Assembly: GCA_016715625.1 (NCBI GenBank)
Contig: JADJZU010000031.1
Span: 1 to 38,580 of the forward strand
Reading direction: 5' to 3'
DNA length: 38,580 bases
Source: Bacteroidota bacterium
GTDB taxonomy: Bacteria > Bacteroidota > Bacteroidia > Chitinophagales > LD1
The notes under the pieces were generated by a model. It had not been told where the DNA came from. It saw only the letters and a program-made list of their open reading frames with translations, and did no database searches. The translations under genes and the position numbers were made by a program. This document shows positions 1-7,561 of the stretch, in pieces. Numbering within the stretch: position 1 is the first letter of the stretch; each line of letters starts with the position of its first letter.

Positions 1-10
1 AATGCAACAT

Positions 11-18
11 TATATTTG
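11..18 (+). promoter_or_regulatory. candidate -7 promoter element (TATATTTG)
   Basis: A perfect match to the Bacteroidota -7 consensus TAnnTTTG. It lies about 85 bases before the start of the beta-barrel gene at 104. No clear -33 TTTG can be checked because the window begins just upstream. In AT-rich intergenic DNA a chance match is possible. Confidence 0.35.
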
Positions 19-81
19 AAGTTCAAATAACTTTTTAAATTAAATGACAAATGAGTAATTCCGCATTGTCGCCAACGAAAA

Positions 82-89
82 TATTTTTG
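82..89 (+). promoter_or_regulatory. candidate -7 promoter element (TATTTTTG)
   Basis: A second perfect TAnnTTTG match, 14 bases before the ATG at 104. It would give a leader of fewer than ten bases. It competes with the element at 11-18 as the promoter of the same gene; the sequence does not decide between them. Confidence 0.35.
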
Positions 90-103
90 ACGCACATCTA
101 ATC

Positions 104-937
104 ATGAAGAAGAAACTAACACTGTGGATATTCCTGCTTCCGCTTTTGAGTGTGGCGCAGCAAACTGAATTTAAGAATGGCGCCATTACCATCGACTTCA
201 ATAAAAAGAAGGGTAAACAAAACGATACAATCATTACACAGCAAAATACCGAAGAGGAAGAACAGCCTGCCAGAAAGGAACGGAAGAAGTTAAATATGGA
301 TGGTGAGCCTGAAGAGTTTAACCCCAAGCGCGATGGATTATTCAAGGCCATCTTTGCAGCCGGTGTCAATTTGAGTCAGATTGATGGCGATGAGCAGGCA
401 GGATATCGGCAGCCGGGCGCGCATGCCGGGGTAGGAGTGATGGTCAAGTTTCACAAAAACATGTCGGTGAGCACAGAGATACTTTATAATATGAAAGGTG
501 CTTACAGACGCCTCAATGCCAATGAGACTCCGCAGTATATGTTTCGCCAAAGCTGGGATTATGTAAGTATACCGCTTCACTTTAATGTGCACGATAAAAA
601 GCTGGTGATTGCCAGTGCCGGCTTGAGTTTTAATTACCTGGTGCGGAACCAACTTCGCTACGATGTCTATGATCTCACAGGCAATATCAGCGACTCGCTC
701 AGCACTTTCGGTCGAAATGCGCTCTCGGTTCCTCCACGCAAGTTTGATTTGTGCGTCAACATCGGATTTCAGTTTTTAATCAAGCAGGTGTTGGGTATTG
801 GTGCCCGCTTTGAATATTCGCTCATTGGCCTGAAGCCATCTTTGGGCGCACAAACAAAAGTGGCCCGCATGTTCAACAATACCATCACCTTCCGGGTGCA
901 ATACATTTTGGGGCCTGTGAAAAAGAAGAAGCGATAG
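104..937 (+). CDS. outer-membrane beta-barrel (PorT-like fold) protein
   Basis: Predicted 277-residue outer-membrane protein. Residues 1-19 form a signal peptide ending in SVAQQ. Residues about 25-70 are a charged, lysine/glutamate-rich linker, presumably periplasmic. From about residue 75 the protein alternates polar and hydrophobic residues with many Gly/Tyr/Phe, as in the eight-stranded barrel family that includes PorT (outer membrane protein beta-barrel domain). It ends in an unusual basic tail, GPVKKKKR, where barrels often end in an aromatic residue. The ATG at 104 directly starts the signal peptide. The stop codon abuts the stop of the convergent thioredoxin gene. Substrate or partner is unknown; the fold call is by pattern and the family is broad. 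Confidence 0.75.
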   Translation: MKKKLTLWIFLLPLLSVAQQTEFKNGAITIDFNKKKGKQNDTIITQQNTEEEEQPARKERKKLNMDGEPEEFNPKRDGLFKAIFAAGVNLSQIDGDEQAGYRQPGAHAGVGVMVKFHKNMSVSTEILYNMKGAYRRLNANETPQYMFRQSWDYVSIPLHFNVHDKKLVIASAGLSFNYLVRNQLRYDVYDLTGNISDSLSTFGRNALSVPPRKFDLCVNIGFQFLIKQVLGIGARFEYSLIGLKPSLGAQTKVARMFNNTITFRVQYILGPVKKKKR

Positions 938-1471
938 CTATTCTACCTTGCCTTTAAACTGCGCCTGAAAGCTATCGAATGAAGTGGTTTTGTAACTATT
1001 GGAGTTTACGTAGTTAATAACCCCTTCAAATGTTTTAGCATCCTGGTAGCCCGGCACCGGAAAAATAACATCCAGTTTTTCATCGAGATAGACCGAAGTA
1101 GGGTAGCTGAGTTGACCATTGAGCAACTGCGCGGCCAGTTCATTGTATCCTCTGTATCCCGATGGAACAAACTTGTATTCCTTGCCTTTAAACAGGATGT
1201 TCTCTTTGGTTTCGGCATCAAACTTCACGGCATAAAAATGCTCGTTGACATATTTGATAATTTCCGGATTCGAAAAGGTGGAAACATCCATCCTTTTGCA
1301 CCAGCCACACCAATCGGTATAAGCATCTACAAACACTTTTCTGGGCTGCTTAAGCTGGGCTTCCTGTACTTGTTTCCAGGTCATCCATTTTATCTCTGCC
1401 GCTTCGGGTGGAGTAAAAGAAGTTAGCGTGGTGTATAGCAATACAACCGCAATGCATAGTTTGAAATTCAT
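938..1471 (-). CDS. periplasmic thioredoxin-fold protein (thioredoxin_7/DUF255-like)
   Basis: A 177-residue exported thioredoxin-like protein. Residues 1-20 are a signal peptide. The redox motif WCGWCK spans residues 54-59 (Cys55 and Cys58), and the expected cis-proline is in SYPTS at about residue 124. The insert between them (FDAETKE) resembles small thioredoxin_7 proteins of Bacteroidota that reduce or isomerise disulfides in the cell envelope. Both cysteines are present, so it should be redox-active. It has its own ATG and is followed on the same strand by no close gene: its stop abuts the convergent beta-barrel gene. Its client is not evident from context. Confidence 0.85.
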   Translation of the reverse strand: MNFKLCIAVVLLYTTLTSFTPPEAAEIKWMTWKQVQEAQLKQPRKVFVDAYTDWCGWCKRMDVSTFSNPEIIKYVNEHFYAVKFDAETKENILFKGKEYKFVPSGYRGYNELAAQLLNGQLSYPTSVYLDEKLDVIFPVPGYQDAKTFEGVINYVNSNSYKTTSFDSFQAQFKGKVE

Positions 1472-1537
1472 GCTGAATAATTTGAAAAGCCAAGGTAGTA
1501 AAGGAATAAAAGCAGGCTGTTAATAATTGCAAGAGCC

Positions 1538-2404
1538 TTACGGCAGATACTCTTTCAATAATGTCTGTTTCGATGCGTTCTTCAAACGGTAGAGTGCTTT
1601 GTCTTTAATCTGTCGCACCCGTTCGCGCGTTAAACCATATTCTCTGCCTATATCTTCCAGACTCATCTCAGTACAGGTGCCAATACCAAAGCATTTGCGC
1701 AGAATATCGGCCTGCCGCTCCGACAAAAACTGCAACGACCGCTCAATTTCTATTTTAAGTGACTCGTGATGAGTAACCATATCATCGGCTCTTTCTGCAT
1801 TGTCATTTTCCAGCACATCAATGTAGGTCCCCGCTTCCGAGGCCGAAAGAGGAGCATCCAGCGACACGTGCTTGCCATGCAGACTCATTAAATCCCTCAC
1901 TTCTTTTAACTCGGAGTTGAGCACATCCGACAACTCTTCTATAGTAGGTTCGCGTTCAAACTCCTGCTCCAAATGCGCAAACGCTTTGTTTACCTTACCC
2001 AGTTCATTTATCTTGTTAAGCGGCAAGCGAACAATCCGGGAGTTTTCGGCAATGGCCTGCATAATAGACTGGCGAATCCACCACACGGCATAGGATATAA
2101 ATTTGAAGCCTTTCGATTCATCAAATTTTTCAGTCGATTTTATCAATCCGATGTTTCCCTCGTTGATTAAATCTGTGAGCGATAAGCCTTGATTTTGGTA
2201 TTGCTTGGCTACCGACACCACAAAACGCAGGTTAGATTTAATGAGCAAATCCAGAGCATCGGTGTCGCCTTCCTTGATTCTTCTGGCCAAAGCCACTTCC
2301 TCATCGGCTGTCAGCAAACTTACTTTGCTGATTTCCTGTAGGTAACGTTCCAACGATTCGCTTTCGCGGTTGGTGATTGTCTTGTTAATTTTCAACTGCC
2401 TCAT
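1538..2404 (-). CDS. rpoD: primary RNA polymerase sigma factor (sigma-70, RpoD/SigA type)
   Basis: A 288-residue housekeeping sigma factor that directs RNA polymerase to promoters. It lacks the long region 1.1 of proteobacterial RpoD, which is normal for Bacteroidota. Region 1.2 is at residues 17-47 (SLERYLQEISKV), region 2 at about 50-120 with the core-binding and -10 melting segment (DLINEGNIGLIKS, FKFISYAVWWIRQ), region 3 from 121, and region 4 at about 225-288 with the helix-turn-helix (LEDIGREYGLTRERVRQI). The frame stays open for 16 codons upstream, but the ATG at 2404 gives the standard family N-terminus MRQLKINKTI. The recognised promoter class (TAnnTTTG) is found several times in this window. 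Confidence 0.96.
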   Translation of the reverse strand: MRQLKINKTITNRESESLERYLQEISKVSLLTADEEVALARRIKEGDTDALDLLIKSNLRFVVSVAKQYQNQGLSLTDLINEGNIGLIKSTEKFDESKGFKFISYAVWWIRQSIMQAIAENSRIVRLPLNKINELGKVNKAFAHLEQEFEREPTIEELSDVLNSELKEVRDLMSLHGKHVSLDAPLSASEAGTYIDVLENDNAERADDMVTHHESLKIEIERSLQFLSERQADILRKCFGIGTCTEMSLEDIGREYGLTRERVRQIKDKALYRLKNASKQTLLKEYLP

Positions 2405-2503
2405 AATGTCAGGTTTAATGAGTTTTAGAAAATCGATTCCGCGACTAAACAAACATTTTTGACTCGTCTAAAAAAGTTTTTTCTGTATTAAATTATCGTG
2501 ACG

Positions 2504-3694
2504 CTACGTTTCCTTGCTTTTTTGCACAAAAAAAAGGAAAAGAACCACTGTTGCAGCGGCAAAAGAAAGAGTAGCCGACAGCCCCGCTCCGCTCATTACA
2601 TAAACTGGAATCAGAAAATAGGCCGCAACAGCGAGTGTCAAAACGCCTACGGTATTGGCAATTAACAGCGGTCCGTATTGCCCGCGCCCCAGGAAAAAAG
2701 ACGCCATGATGAAATGAAATGAATACAGTAAAATACCCGGATAAAGAAAACGCATACTATGTTTCACATCAGCAAATCCGCTTCCGAAAACCCGCACATA
2801 CAAGTGGTTGGGCACCATAAAAATGAGCAAGAGCGCCAGCACCACCAAAAGCGTATTCAGTTTTAGCAGAAAAACAGTTCGTTCCGTATCTTGCTTTTTA
2901 GCGGTGGAGGTATCTACATAATTAACCGCAGCCATACTTCGGGGGATTATCCAAACAGCTTCCAATACTGAAATGCCGATGGAGAAAACCCCCAGATATT
3001 GAGCCCCCTGCTGCAAGCCCAGTTGAAAAAAGTAGTAGCGCAGATTCAGCAATTGCAACACTTCCACCAATTGAAATTTAAGCCCATAACGAAATTGTTC
3101 TTGAAGCATTGCAGACAAAGAATGCCCCTGCTGCTCCTTCTTAAAATCCGGTTTTGAAAGCCACAAGCCGTAGAACGAAGTGAATATGTAACCGGCTATG
3201 GCACTGTAGATAAAAGCGTCTGCACCATTTATGTCCCATTGATAAAAGCACAGATAAAGCCCACACATCTGAAACAGCAATGGAATAACAGTAAGGGTAT
3301 TGGCGCTGTAAATCTGCTGGCGCGCCATGAGCAAACTTTGGTGAATGCCTGTTAGCGAACTCAGCAGACCGAGCATAGTTACCGGCAGCACCAATTGTGG
3401 AGGGCAAATGGGCGTAATACTCAGCACAATAAAGCCCATCAGTGCTACCACCATGGACCATAGATAAGCGGGCAGAATTATCCATTCGGTATTGCCCTTT
3501 GGAATCAGATAAATTAGAACCTGTCCACCAAAAATGTTGCTGAAAAAGCTGTAAAAAGTAACAATGGTCAGTAGCAGCGTCACTTCACCCTTTACCAGCG
3601 GACCGGCATGCCGGGCTATTACCAATGCAATAGCAAAATTGAGAACGGTAGAGGTTGCTCTGGTGAGGATAGTATGTACTACGGGGCCTTTCAA
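2504..3694 (-). CDS. polysaccharide/oligosaccharide flippase, Wzx-like (MATE superfamily)
   Basis: A 396-residue, strongly hydrophobic protein with about 11-12 predicted membrane helices and few charges, matching the Wzx/polysaccharide_synt family that flips lipid-linked sugars across the inner membrane. The N-terminus (LTRATSTVLNFAIALVIARH, then GPLVKGE) fits the family's first helix and the following G-P-x-x-x-G loop. The only start candidate is a TTG at 3694, immediately after an in-frame stop, so the start may be imperfect or the 5' end slightly altered. It lies 45 bases downstream of the T9SS cargo gene on the same strand. No glycosyltransferase or polymerase genes are nearby, so the transported glycan is unknown. 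Confidence 0.75.
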   Translation of the reverse strand: MKGPVVHTILTRATSTVLNFAIALVIARHAGPLVKGEVTLLLTIVTFYSFFSNIFGGQVLIYLIPKGNTEWIILPAYLWSMVVALMGFIVLSITPICPPQLVLPVTMLGLLSSLTGIHQSLLMARQQIYSANTLTVIPLLFQMCGLYLCFYQWDINGADAFIYSAIAGYIFTSFYGLWLSKPDFKKEQQGHSLSAMLQEQFRYGLKFQLVEVLQLLNLRYYFFQLGLQQGAQYLGVFSIGISVLEAVWIIPRSMAAVNYVDTSTAKKQDTERTVFLLKLNTLLVVLALLLIFMVPNHLYVRVFGSGFADVKHSMRFLYPGILLYSFHFIMASFFLGRGQYGPLLIANTVGVLTLAVAAYFLIPVYVMSGAGLSATLSFAAATVVLFLFFVQKSKET

Positions 3695-3739
3695 CTAAAT
3701 CTGCTTTGGTCGCAATTTAGTGTTCTGAGCGAATAGCTT

Positions 3740-5062
3740 CTACCGGGCTACGATAAATTTTTGAGTGGCAGTGGCACCAAAGACAGAAGTGCTGAGCAGG
3801 TAAACGCCATTTTCTAAACCGGAAGTGTTTACGCGTGTAATGTTCTCGGCAGACTGCGCTTCGGTGAGCAAACGGCCCGATAAATCATAGATACGGAAAG
3901 TAGCACCGGTATTGTTAGCTACTAACACATTTAACTCTTCGCGCACCGGATTGGGATATAATACCGGAAGCACCGCCAGTTCCGGATTGGTATTCAACAG
4001 GGCAGAAGCCATACTCATATTCTCTACATAAAACTTAATCTTTCCGGTAGTGTTGCCACTATACGAAGTAAATACCAGTTTATAAACCTCTCCGTTTCGG
4101 TTGCGTACAAAATAGACCAGCGAATCTTCTACACCATATACATCATTGATGTATTGCAATCCGTCTTTATAGCTCAAATCGGTTTGTGATCTGTAAAATT
4201 TCCAATCCCAGCCGATGGCATTCATATTCTCGGAGAAAAAGAGCGAGGCGTAATTGTCCGAAAAAGCATCGTTGCCTTTTGCTTCTGCTACACTGATTCC
4301 CTTGTTGCAGAGCACGCCCACCGTTCCGGATACTTTGCCTGATGGCAGGTCAGTAGCGGCATAATTCGTGAATTGCAAATCCCACTCAGGCGATAAGGGC
4401 TCTTTATCCAGAATTTGATTCGTAATCATATTGAGATACACGAAGTTTTTGCCCGCATAATCTTTCTTACTGATGGTCACTATCTGCAAATCGCTGTTAT
4501 CGATATTGGCATAGCGAAACAAGAATGCCGTATCAAACAAAAGTTTCTCTATCCATAGTTTTTTCAATCCGCCATCGGGCAGTTTGATTAAGTAGAGCGA
4601 GTCGCCCACCACATGGTGCGATATAGAATTATAGACACCCCATCCAAAGTCATAAATGTTTGCGTCATTCTTATTCTTGTTCAGGCAACCGAAATCCATG
4701 GCCGAATCAGAGTCGTGCAGGAGCGTCCACTGGCTATAGCCTGTGGTATCCAGGATGCTGAAATCAGATGCCTTCGCGTTAGGCACGTAATAGGCTTTGC
4801 TGCCAAATGCTTCGTTGATACGAATGGTGGTGCCGCCCAGGGGCGCGCCCGGAAACTGAGTGTTTCTAACGGTGAGTGCCAAATGCCAGTCGGTGTTGCT
4901 GCTCAGTGTTTTGGTGCCGGAGCTAAGATGGTAAAAGGCAACTTGTGTATTTTGAAATCCAAGAGATACAGAGTCATTGGCTACATAGTTCTGTGCTGTG
5001 GCTGAGCCACAAACCGCCATCATCATGATTACTGCCAATAAATTTTTCGTGATGTTTTTCAT
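3740..5062 (-). CDS. T9SS-secreted protein with C-terminal sorting domain
   Basis: A 440-residue secreted protein. Residues 1-24 are a signal peptide (MKNITKNLLAVIMMMAVCGS, then ATAQ). The middle 320 residues match no family I recognise. They hold beta-rich stretches and several Trp/Tyr motifs such as SPEWDLQFTNY and WDWKFYRSQ, reminiscent of the HmuY-like fold, but that is a weak resemblance. The last 80 residues are a type A T9SS sorting domain: LYPNPVREELNV, then FRIYDLSGRLL and a final GVYLLS...QKFIVAR. The ATG at 5062 is preferred over upstream codons because it begins the signal peptide. The product should be exported by Sec, then moved across the outer membrane by the T9SS. Confidence 0.85.
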   Translation of the reverse strand: MKNITKNLLAVIMMMAVCGSATAQNYVANDSVSLGFQNTQVAFYHLSSGTKTLSSNTDWHLALTVRNTQFPGAPLGGTTIRINEAFGSKAYYVPNAKASDFSILDTTGYSQWTLLHDSDSAMDFGCLNKNKNDANIYDFGWGVYNSISHHVVGDSLYLIKLPDGGLKKLWIEKLLFDTAFLFRYANIDNSDLQIVTISKKDYAGKNFVYLNMITNQILDKEPLSPEWDLQFTNYAATDLPSGKVSGTVGVLCNKGISVAEAKGNDAFSDNYASLFFSENMNAIGWDWKFYRSQTDLSYKDGLQYINDVYGVEDSLVYFVRNRNGEVYKLVFTSYSGNTTGKIKFYVENMSMASALLNTNPELAVLPVLYPNPVREELNVLVANNTGATFRIYDLSGRLLTEAQSAENITRVNTSGLENGVYLLSTSVFGATATQKFIVAR

Positions 5063-5215
5063 ATCGGGTGCAATTATGCATTGCATAACCCATAAAGTGC
5101 ACTGAGGTTTGTCATGGAATTGTCATATTCCTGAAAATCATCATTTTCTTAACATGATTTTTATCAACGACAATTCGATTAAATATTCAATTTCGCCTCT
5201 CTATTCGCGCTCCTA

Positions 5216-6568
5216 ATGACATACGCCACCATCTATCCTTACACCAATGAGTTAATGCTACAGTTTGATTTTGATGCCTATCCCGACATTGCAAAAAGCC
5301 AACAAGCCTTGAGGCAATGGCGACAGAAGAGTGTTGTGGAGCGAGGAGAACAGCTGCAGCAGGTGAGTTACCTGCTGAAAAAAAATGCCGACACCTATGC
5401 GCGTCTGATCACCCTCGAAATGGGCAAGCCGATTCGCGAAGCGCAATACGAAATAGCCAAAACCATTACCGCATTTGATTATTACATCGCTCAAGCGCCC
5501 GCACTGTTAGCGGATGAACCCATGACGACCCCGGCCAGCAAGAGCTACATAGCCTACGAACCATTGGGCATCATATTCAGCATTATGCCCTGGAACTTCC
5601 CCTTCTGGCAGGTGTTCCGCTTTGCGGTTCCTACCCTGATGGCCGGTAATGTTACGATATTGAAACATGCCCCCAATGTGCCCCAGTGCGCCAGAGCCAT
5701 TCAGCAACTGTTCGAAGAGGCAGGTATAGCACCAGGTGTGTTTTGCAACTACTTTCTGACGAATGAGGATGCTGCCCGGTTGATTGCCGAACCCGCAGTG
5801 GCCGGCATCAGTTTTACGGGCAGCGACACCACCGGAAGTTATCTGGCCTCCTTAGCCGGAAAGCACATCAAGAAATCTGTGATGGAACTGGGCGGCAACG
5901 ATGCCTTTATTGTATTGGAAGATGCCAACCTGGAAGAAACCGTAGCCGCAGCCATTAAGAGCCGGAGCATCAACACCGGACAGGCCTGCAACGGAGCCAA
6001 GCGATTTATTGTGCAGCGTGGTATTGCCGAAGCGTTTACACATAAATTGACCAAGGCTGTTTTGGCTTTAAAGGTGGGCGACCCCATGGACGAAGCCACA
6101 CAGGCCGGACCACTGGCCCGCACCGATTTGGCCGATAAGGTAAGGCAGCAAATCAATATGACGGTGCAGGAAGGCGCGCAAGCGTTCTGTAACGAACTGC
6201 CGGACCATTTGAGTCCTAATTTTGTTGCTCCCACGGTGCTTACAGGGGTTACTCCACAAATGACCGCTGCCCGCCAGGAGATATTCGGACCGGTATGGAG
6301 TGTAATGATTGCCGATAATCTGGACGAAGCGGTGGCCATGGCCAACGACTCCGACTATGGATTGGCAGCCTCTATCTGGACAAGCCAAACGCAATTGGCC
6401 GAACAGGCGGCCCGAAAATTGGAAACCGGAAATGTGTTTATAAATGATATAGTGAAAAGCGACCCTCGAATGCCTTTTGGCGGTGTGAAAAGAAGCGGTT
6501 ACGGCCGCGAACTTTCTGAAGAAGGCTTAAAGGAATTTGTAAACATTAAAACCGTTTACATCAAATAA
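5216..6568 (+). CDS. NAD(P)-dependent aldehyde dehydrogenase, succinate-semialdehyde dehydrogenase type
   Basis: A 450-residue cytosolic aldehyde dehydrogenase. Key residues are all visible: PWNFP with Asn127, cofactor Lys150 (TILKHAP), the FTGSD motif at 200-204, general base Glu224 in MELGGND, catalytic Cys258 in GQACNGAKR, and EIFGPVWSV near residue 350. The short N-terminus and the overall sequence recall the Sad/YneI group of succinate-semialdehyde dehydrogenases, which oxidise the semialdehyde to succinate. Substrate assignment is by resemblance only; related enzymes accept other short aldehydes. Convergent with the B12-domain gene with eight bases between the stops, so it stands alone. 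An ATG 13 codons downstream is an alternative start. Confidence 0.88.
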   Translation: MTYATIYPYTNELMLQFDFDAYPDIAKSQQALRQWRQKSVVERGEQLQQVSYLLKKNADTYARLITLEMGKPIREAQYEIAKTITAFDYYIAQAPALLADEPMTTPASKSYIAYEPLGIIFSIMPWNFPFWQVFRFAVPTLMAGNVTILKHAPNVPQCARAIQQLFEEAGIAPGVFCNYFLTNEDAARLIAEPAVAGISFTGSDTTGSYLASLAGKHIKKSVMELGGNDAFIVLEDANLEETVAAAIKSRSINTGQACNGAKRFIVQRGIAEAFTHKLTKAVLALKVGDPMDEATQAGPLARTDLADKVRQQINMTVQEGAQAFCNELPDHLSPNFVAPTVLTGVTPQMTAARQEIFGPVWSVMIADNLDEAVAMANDSDYGLAASIWTSQTQLAEQAARKLETGNVFINDIVKSDPRMPFGGVKRSGYGRELSEEGLKEFVNIKTVYIK

Positions 6569-6576
6569 ATTTTGCG

Positions 6577-6984
6577 CTAAAAGCTTCGGTGCTCCTTTAC
6601 CCAGCCCTGTATATAGCCGGAGATATCGGCAGTTGGAGTGCCGGGAGCAAAGAGTTCTCCGCAGCCCAATTGCTTTAGCTGATTCATTTCGTTATCGGGG
6701 ATGATGCCGCCACCGGTCAGCAGCACATCGTTCATGCCTTTTTCTTTCATGAGCGATAGCACCTTAGGAAACACCGTCATGTGTGCCCCGCTCAGTATAC
6801 TGATGCCAATAGCATCCACATCTTCCTGCAGCGCGGTGTTCACCACCATTTCAGGGGTTTGGCGCAGTCCGGTATAAATCACCTCCATGCCCGCATCTTT
6901 CAAAGCCGAGGCAATCACCTTGGCACCACGGTCGTGTCCATCCAGTCCTACTTTGGCCACCAGTATTCGTATCGGTCTTTTCAT
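6577..6984 (-). CDS. stand-alone cobalamin (B12)-binding domain, methylmalonyl-CoA mutase C-terminal type
   Basis: A 135-residue single-domain protein. It carries the base-off B12 signature D-x-H-x-x-G (GLDGHDRG, His17 as lower cobalt ligand), followed by the S-x-L and GG motifs (GISILSGAH; LLTGGGIIPD). This is the C-terminal domain of methylmalonyl-CoA mutase, the enzyme that interconverts methylmalonyl-CoA and succinyl-CoA. Here it is separate, so it must pair with a catalytic subunit encoded elsewhere, or with another acyl-CoA mutase. The ATG at 6984 is preferred over the TTG at 6999 because it precedes the first beta strand (RILVAKVG). It lies just after the terminator of the acidic-protein gene. 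Confidence 0.9.
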   Translation of the reverse strand: MKRPIRILVAKVGLDGHDRGAKVIASALKDAGMEVIYTGLRQTPEMVVNTALQEDVDAIGISILSGAHMTVFPKVLSLMKEKGMNDVLLTGGGIIPDNEMNQLKQLGCGELFAPGTPTADISGYIQGWVKEHRSF

Positions 6985-6997
6985 TGTTGGGTCATTC

Positions 6998-7043
6998 AAA
7001 AAAGAATGGTGAATAGTTTTGTGTTACTTCCTATTCACCATTC
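6998..7043 (-). terminator. intrinsic terminator downstream of the acidic-protein gene
   Basis: A perfect 13-bp inverted repeat (7004-7016 and 7031-7043) with a 14-base loop is followed on the minus strand by six T residues. It lies between the stop of the acidic gene at 7060 and the start of the B12-domain gene, which suggests the two are transcribed separately. Confidence 0.75.
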
Positions 7044-7059
7044 CGGTTGTGTTGTTTAC

Positions 7060-7461
7060 TTAGAAATCGTCATCAAAATCTTTGAAGCCCTTTCCGCCTC
7101 CAAAGTCATCATCGTCATCTTCATCCCCAAAGTCGTCAAAGTCTTCAAAATCCTCATCGTCATATTCGTCTTGCTTGGCGGCTTTGCGCCCCTTGCCGGA
7201 CGAACGTTTGTCAATGATGTCTTCAAACTCTTCCAACCCTTCCATGTTCACTATTTCATCTTCACTGGGTTCTGCTTCTTCCTCGTCCTCATCGGCACTG
7301 CCCGATGCATAATCATCACTGTCTTCGTCTTCATCCTCTTCATCATCTTCTTCTTTTCGAGAGCCTTTCTTTTTCGAAGGCTTCACATCCTCATCTTCTT
7401 CGGTTGCTTTGGCTTTGCTCTTTTTAGGAGCGCTGTCTGCTGCTTTTTTTTTGGTTGCCAT
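7060..7461 (-). CDS. highly acidic low-complexity protein of unknown function
   Basis: A 133-residue protein. Residues 1-35 are basic and Ala/Lys-rich (MATKKKAADSAPKKSKAK), then runs of Asp/Glu fill most of the protein (EEDDEEDEDEDSDD; DDEDFEDFDDFGDEDDDDD). A small, more ordered patch (IVNMEGLEEFEDIIDKRSSG) sits near residue 70. There is no signal peptide, so it is probably cytosolic. The charge pattern resembles acidic nucleic-acid mimics, the tail of the RNA polymerase delta subunit, or chromatin-type acidic chaperones, but I recognise no family and assign no function. The ATG at 7461 is chosen over the longer open frame, which runs back into gltX. It has its own candidate promoter and terminator, which argues for a real gene. 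Confidence 0.7.
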   Translation of the reverse strand: MATKKKAADSAPKKSKAKATEEDEDVKPSKKKGSRKEEDDEEDEDEDSDDYASGSADEDEEEAEPSEDEIVNMEGLEEFEDIIDKRSSGKGRKAAKQDEYDDEDFEDFDDFGDEDDDDDFGGGKGFKDFDDDF

Positions 7462-7504
7462 GAGATTTAAGTTTAGTTGTAGGGTTAATTTTTTTTCGGT
7501 TGCG

Positions 7505-7537
7505 TAAAGGTAAGTGTTATGATTTGGTATTCGCAAA
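7505..7537 (-). promoter_or_regulatory. candidate promoter of the acidic-protein gene
   Basis: On the minus strand TTTG (7534-7537) is followed, 21 bases later, by TACCTTTA (7505-7512), which matches TAnnTTTG except for the last base. The spacing fits the -33/-7 arrangement of Bacteroidota promoters. It lies 44 bases before the ATG. Confidence 0.45.
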
Positions 7538-7561
7538 GGATTCTTTAAAAAAATTTTTGGC

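Noticed and set aside
6781..7470. Plus-strand open frame of 229 codons opposite the acidic-protein gene
   Set aside because: Asp/Glu codons on the minus strand read as Phe/Ile/Val/Ser codons on the plus strand, giving a false membrane-like protein.
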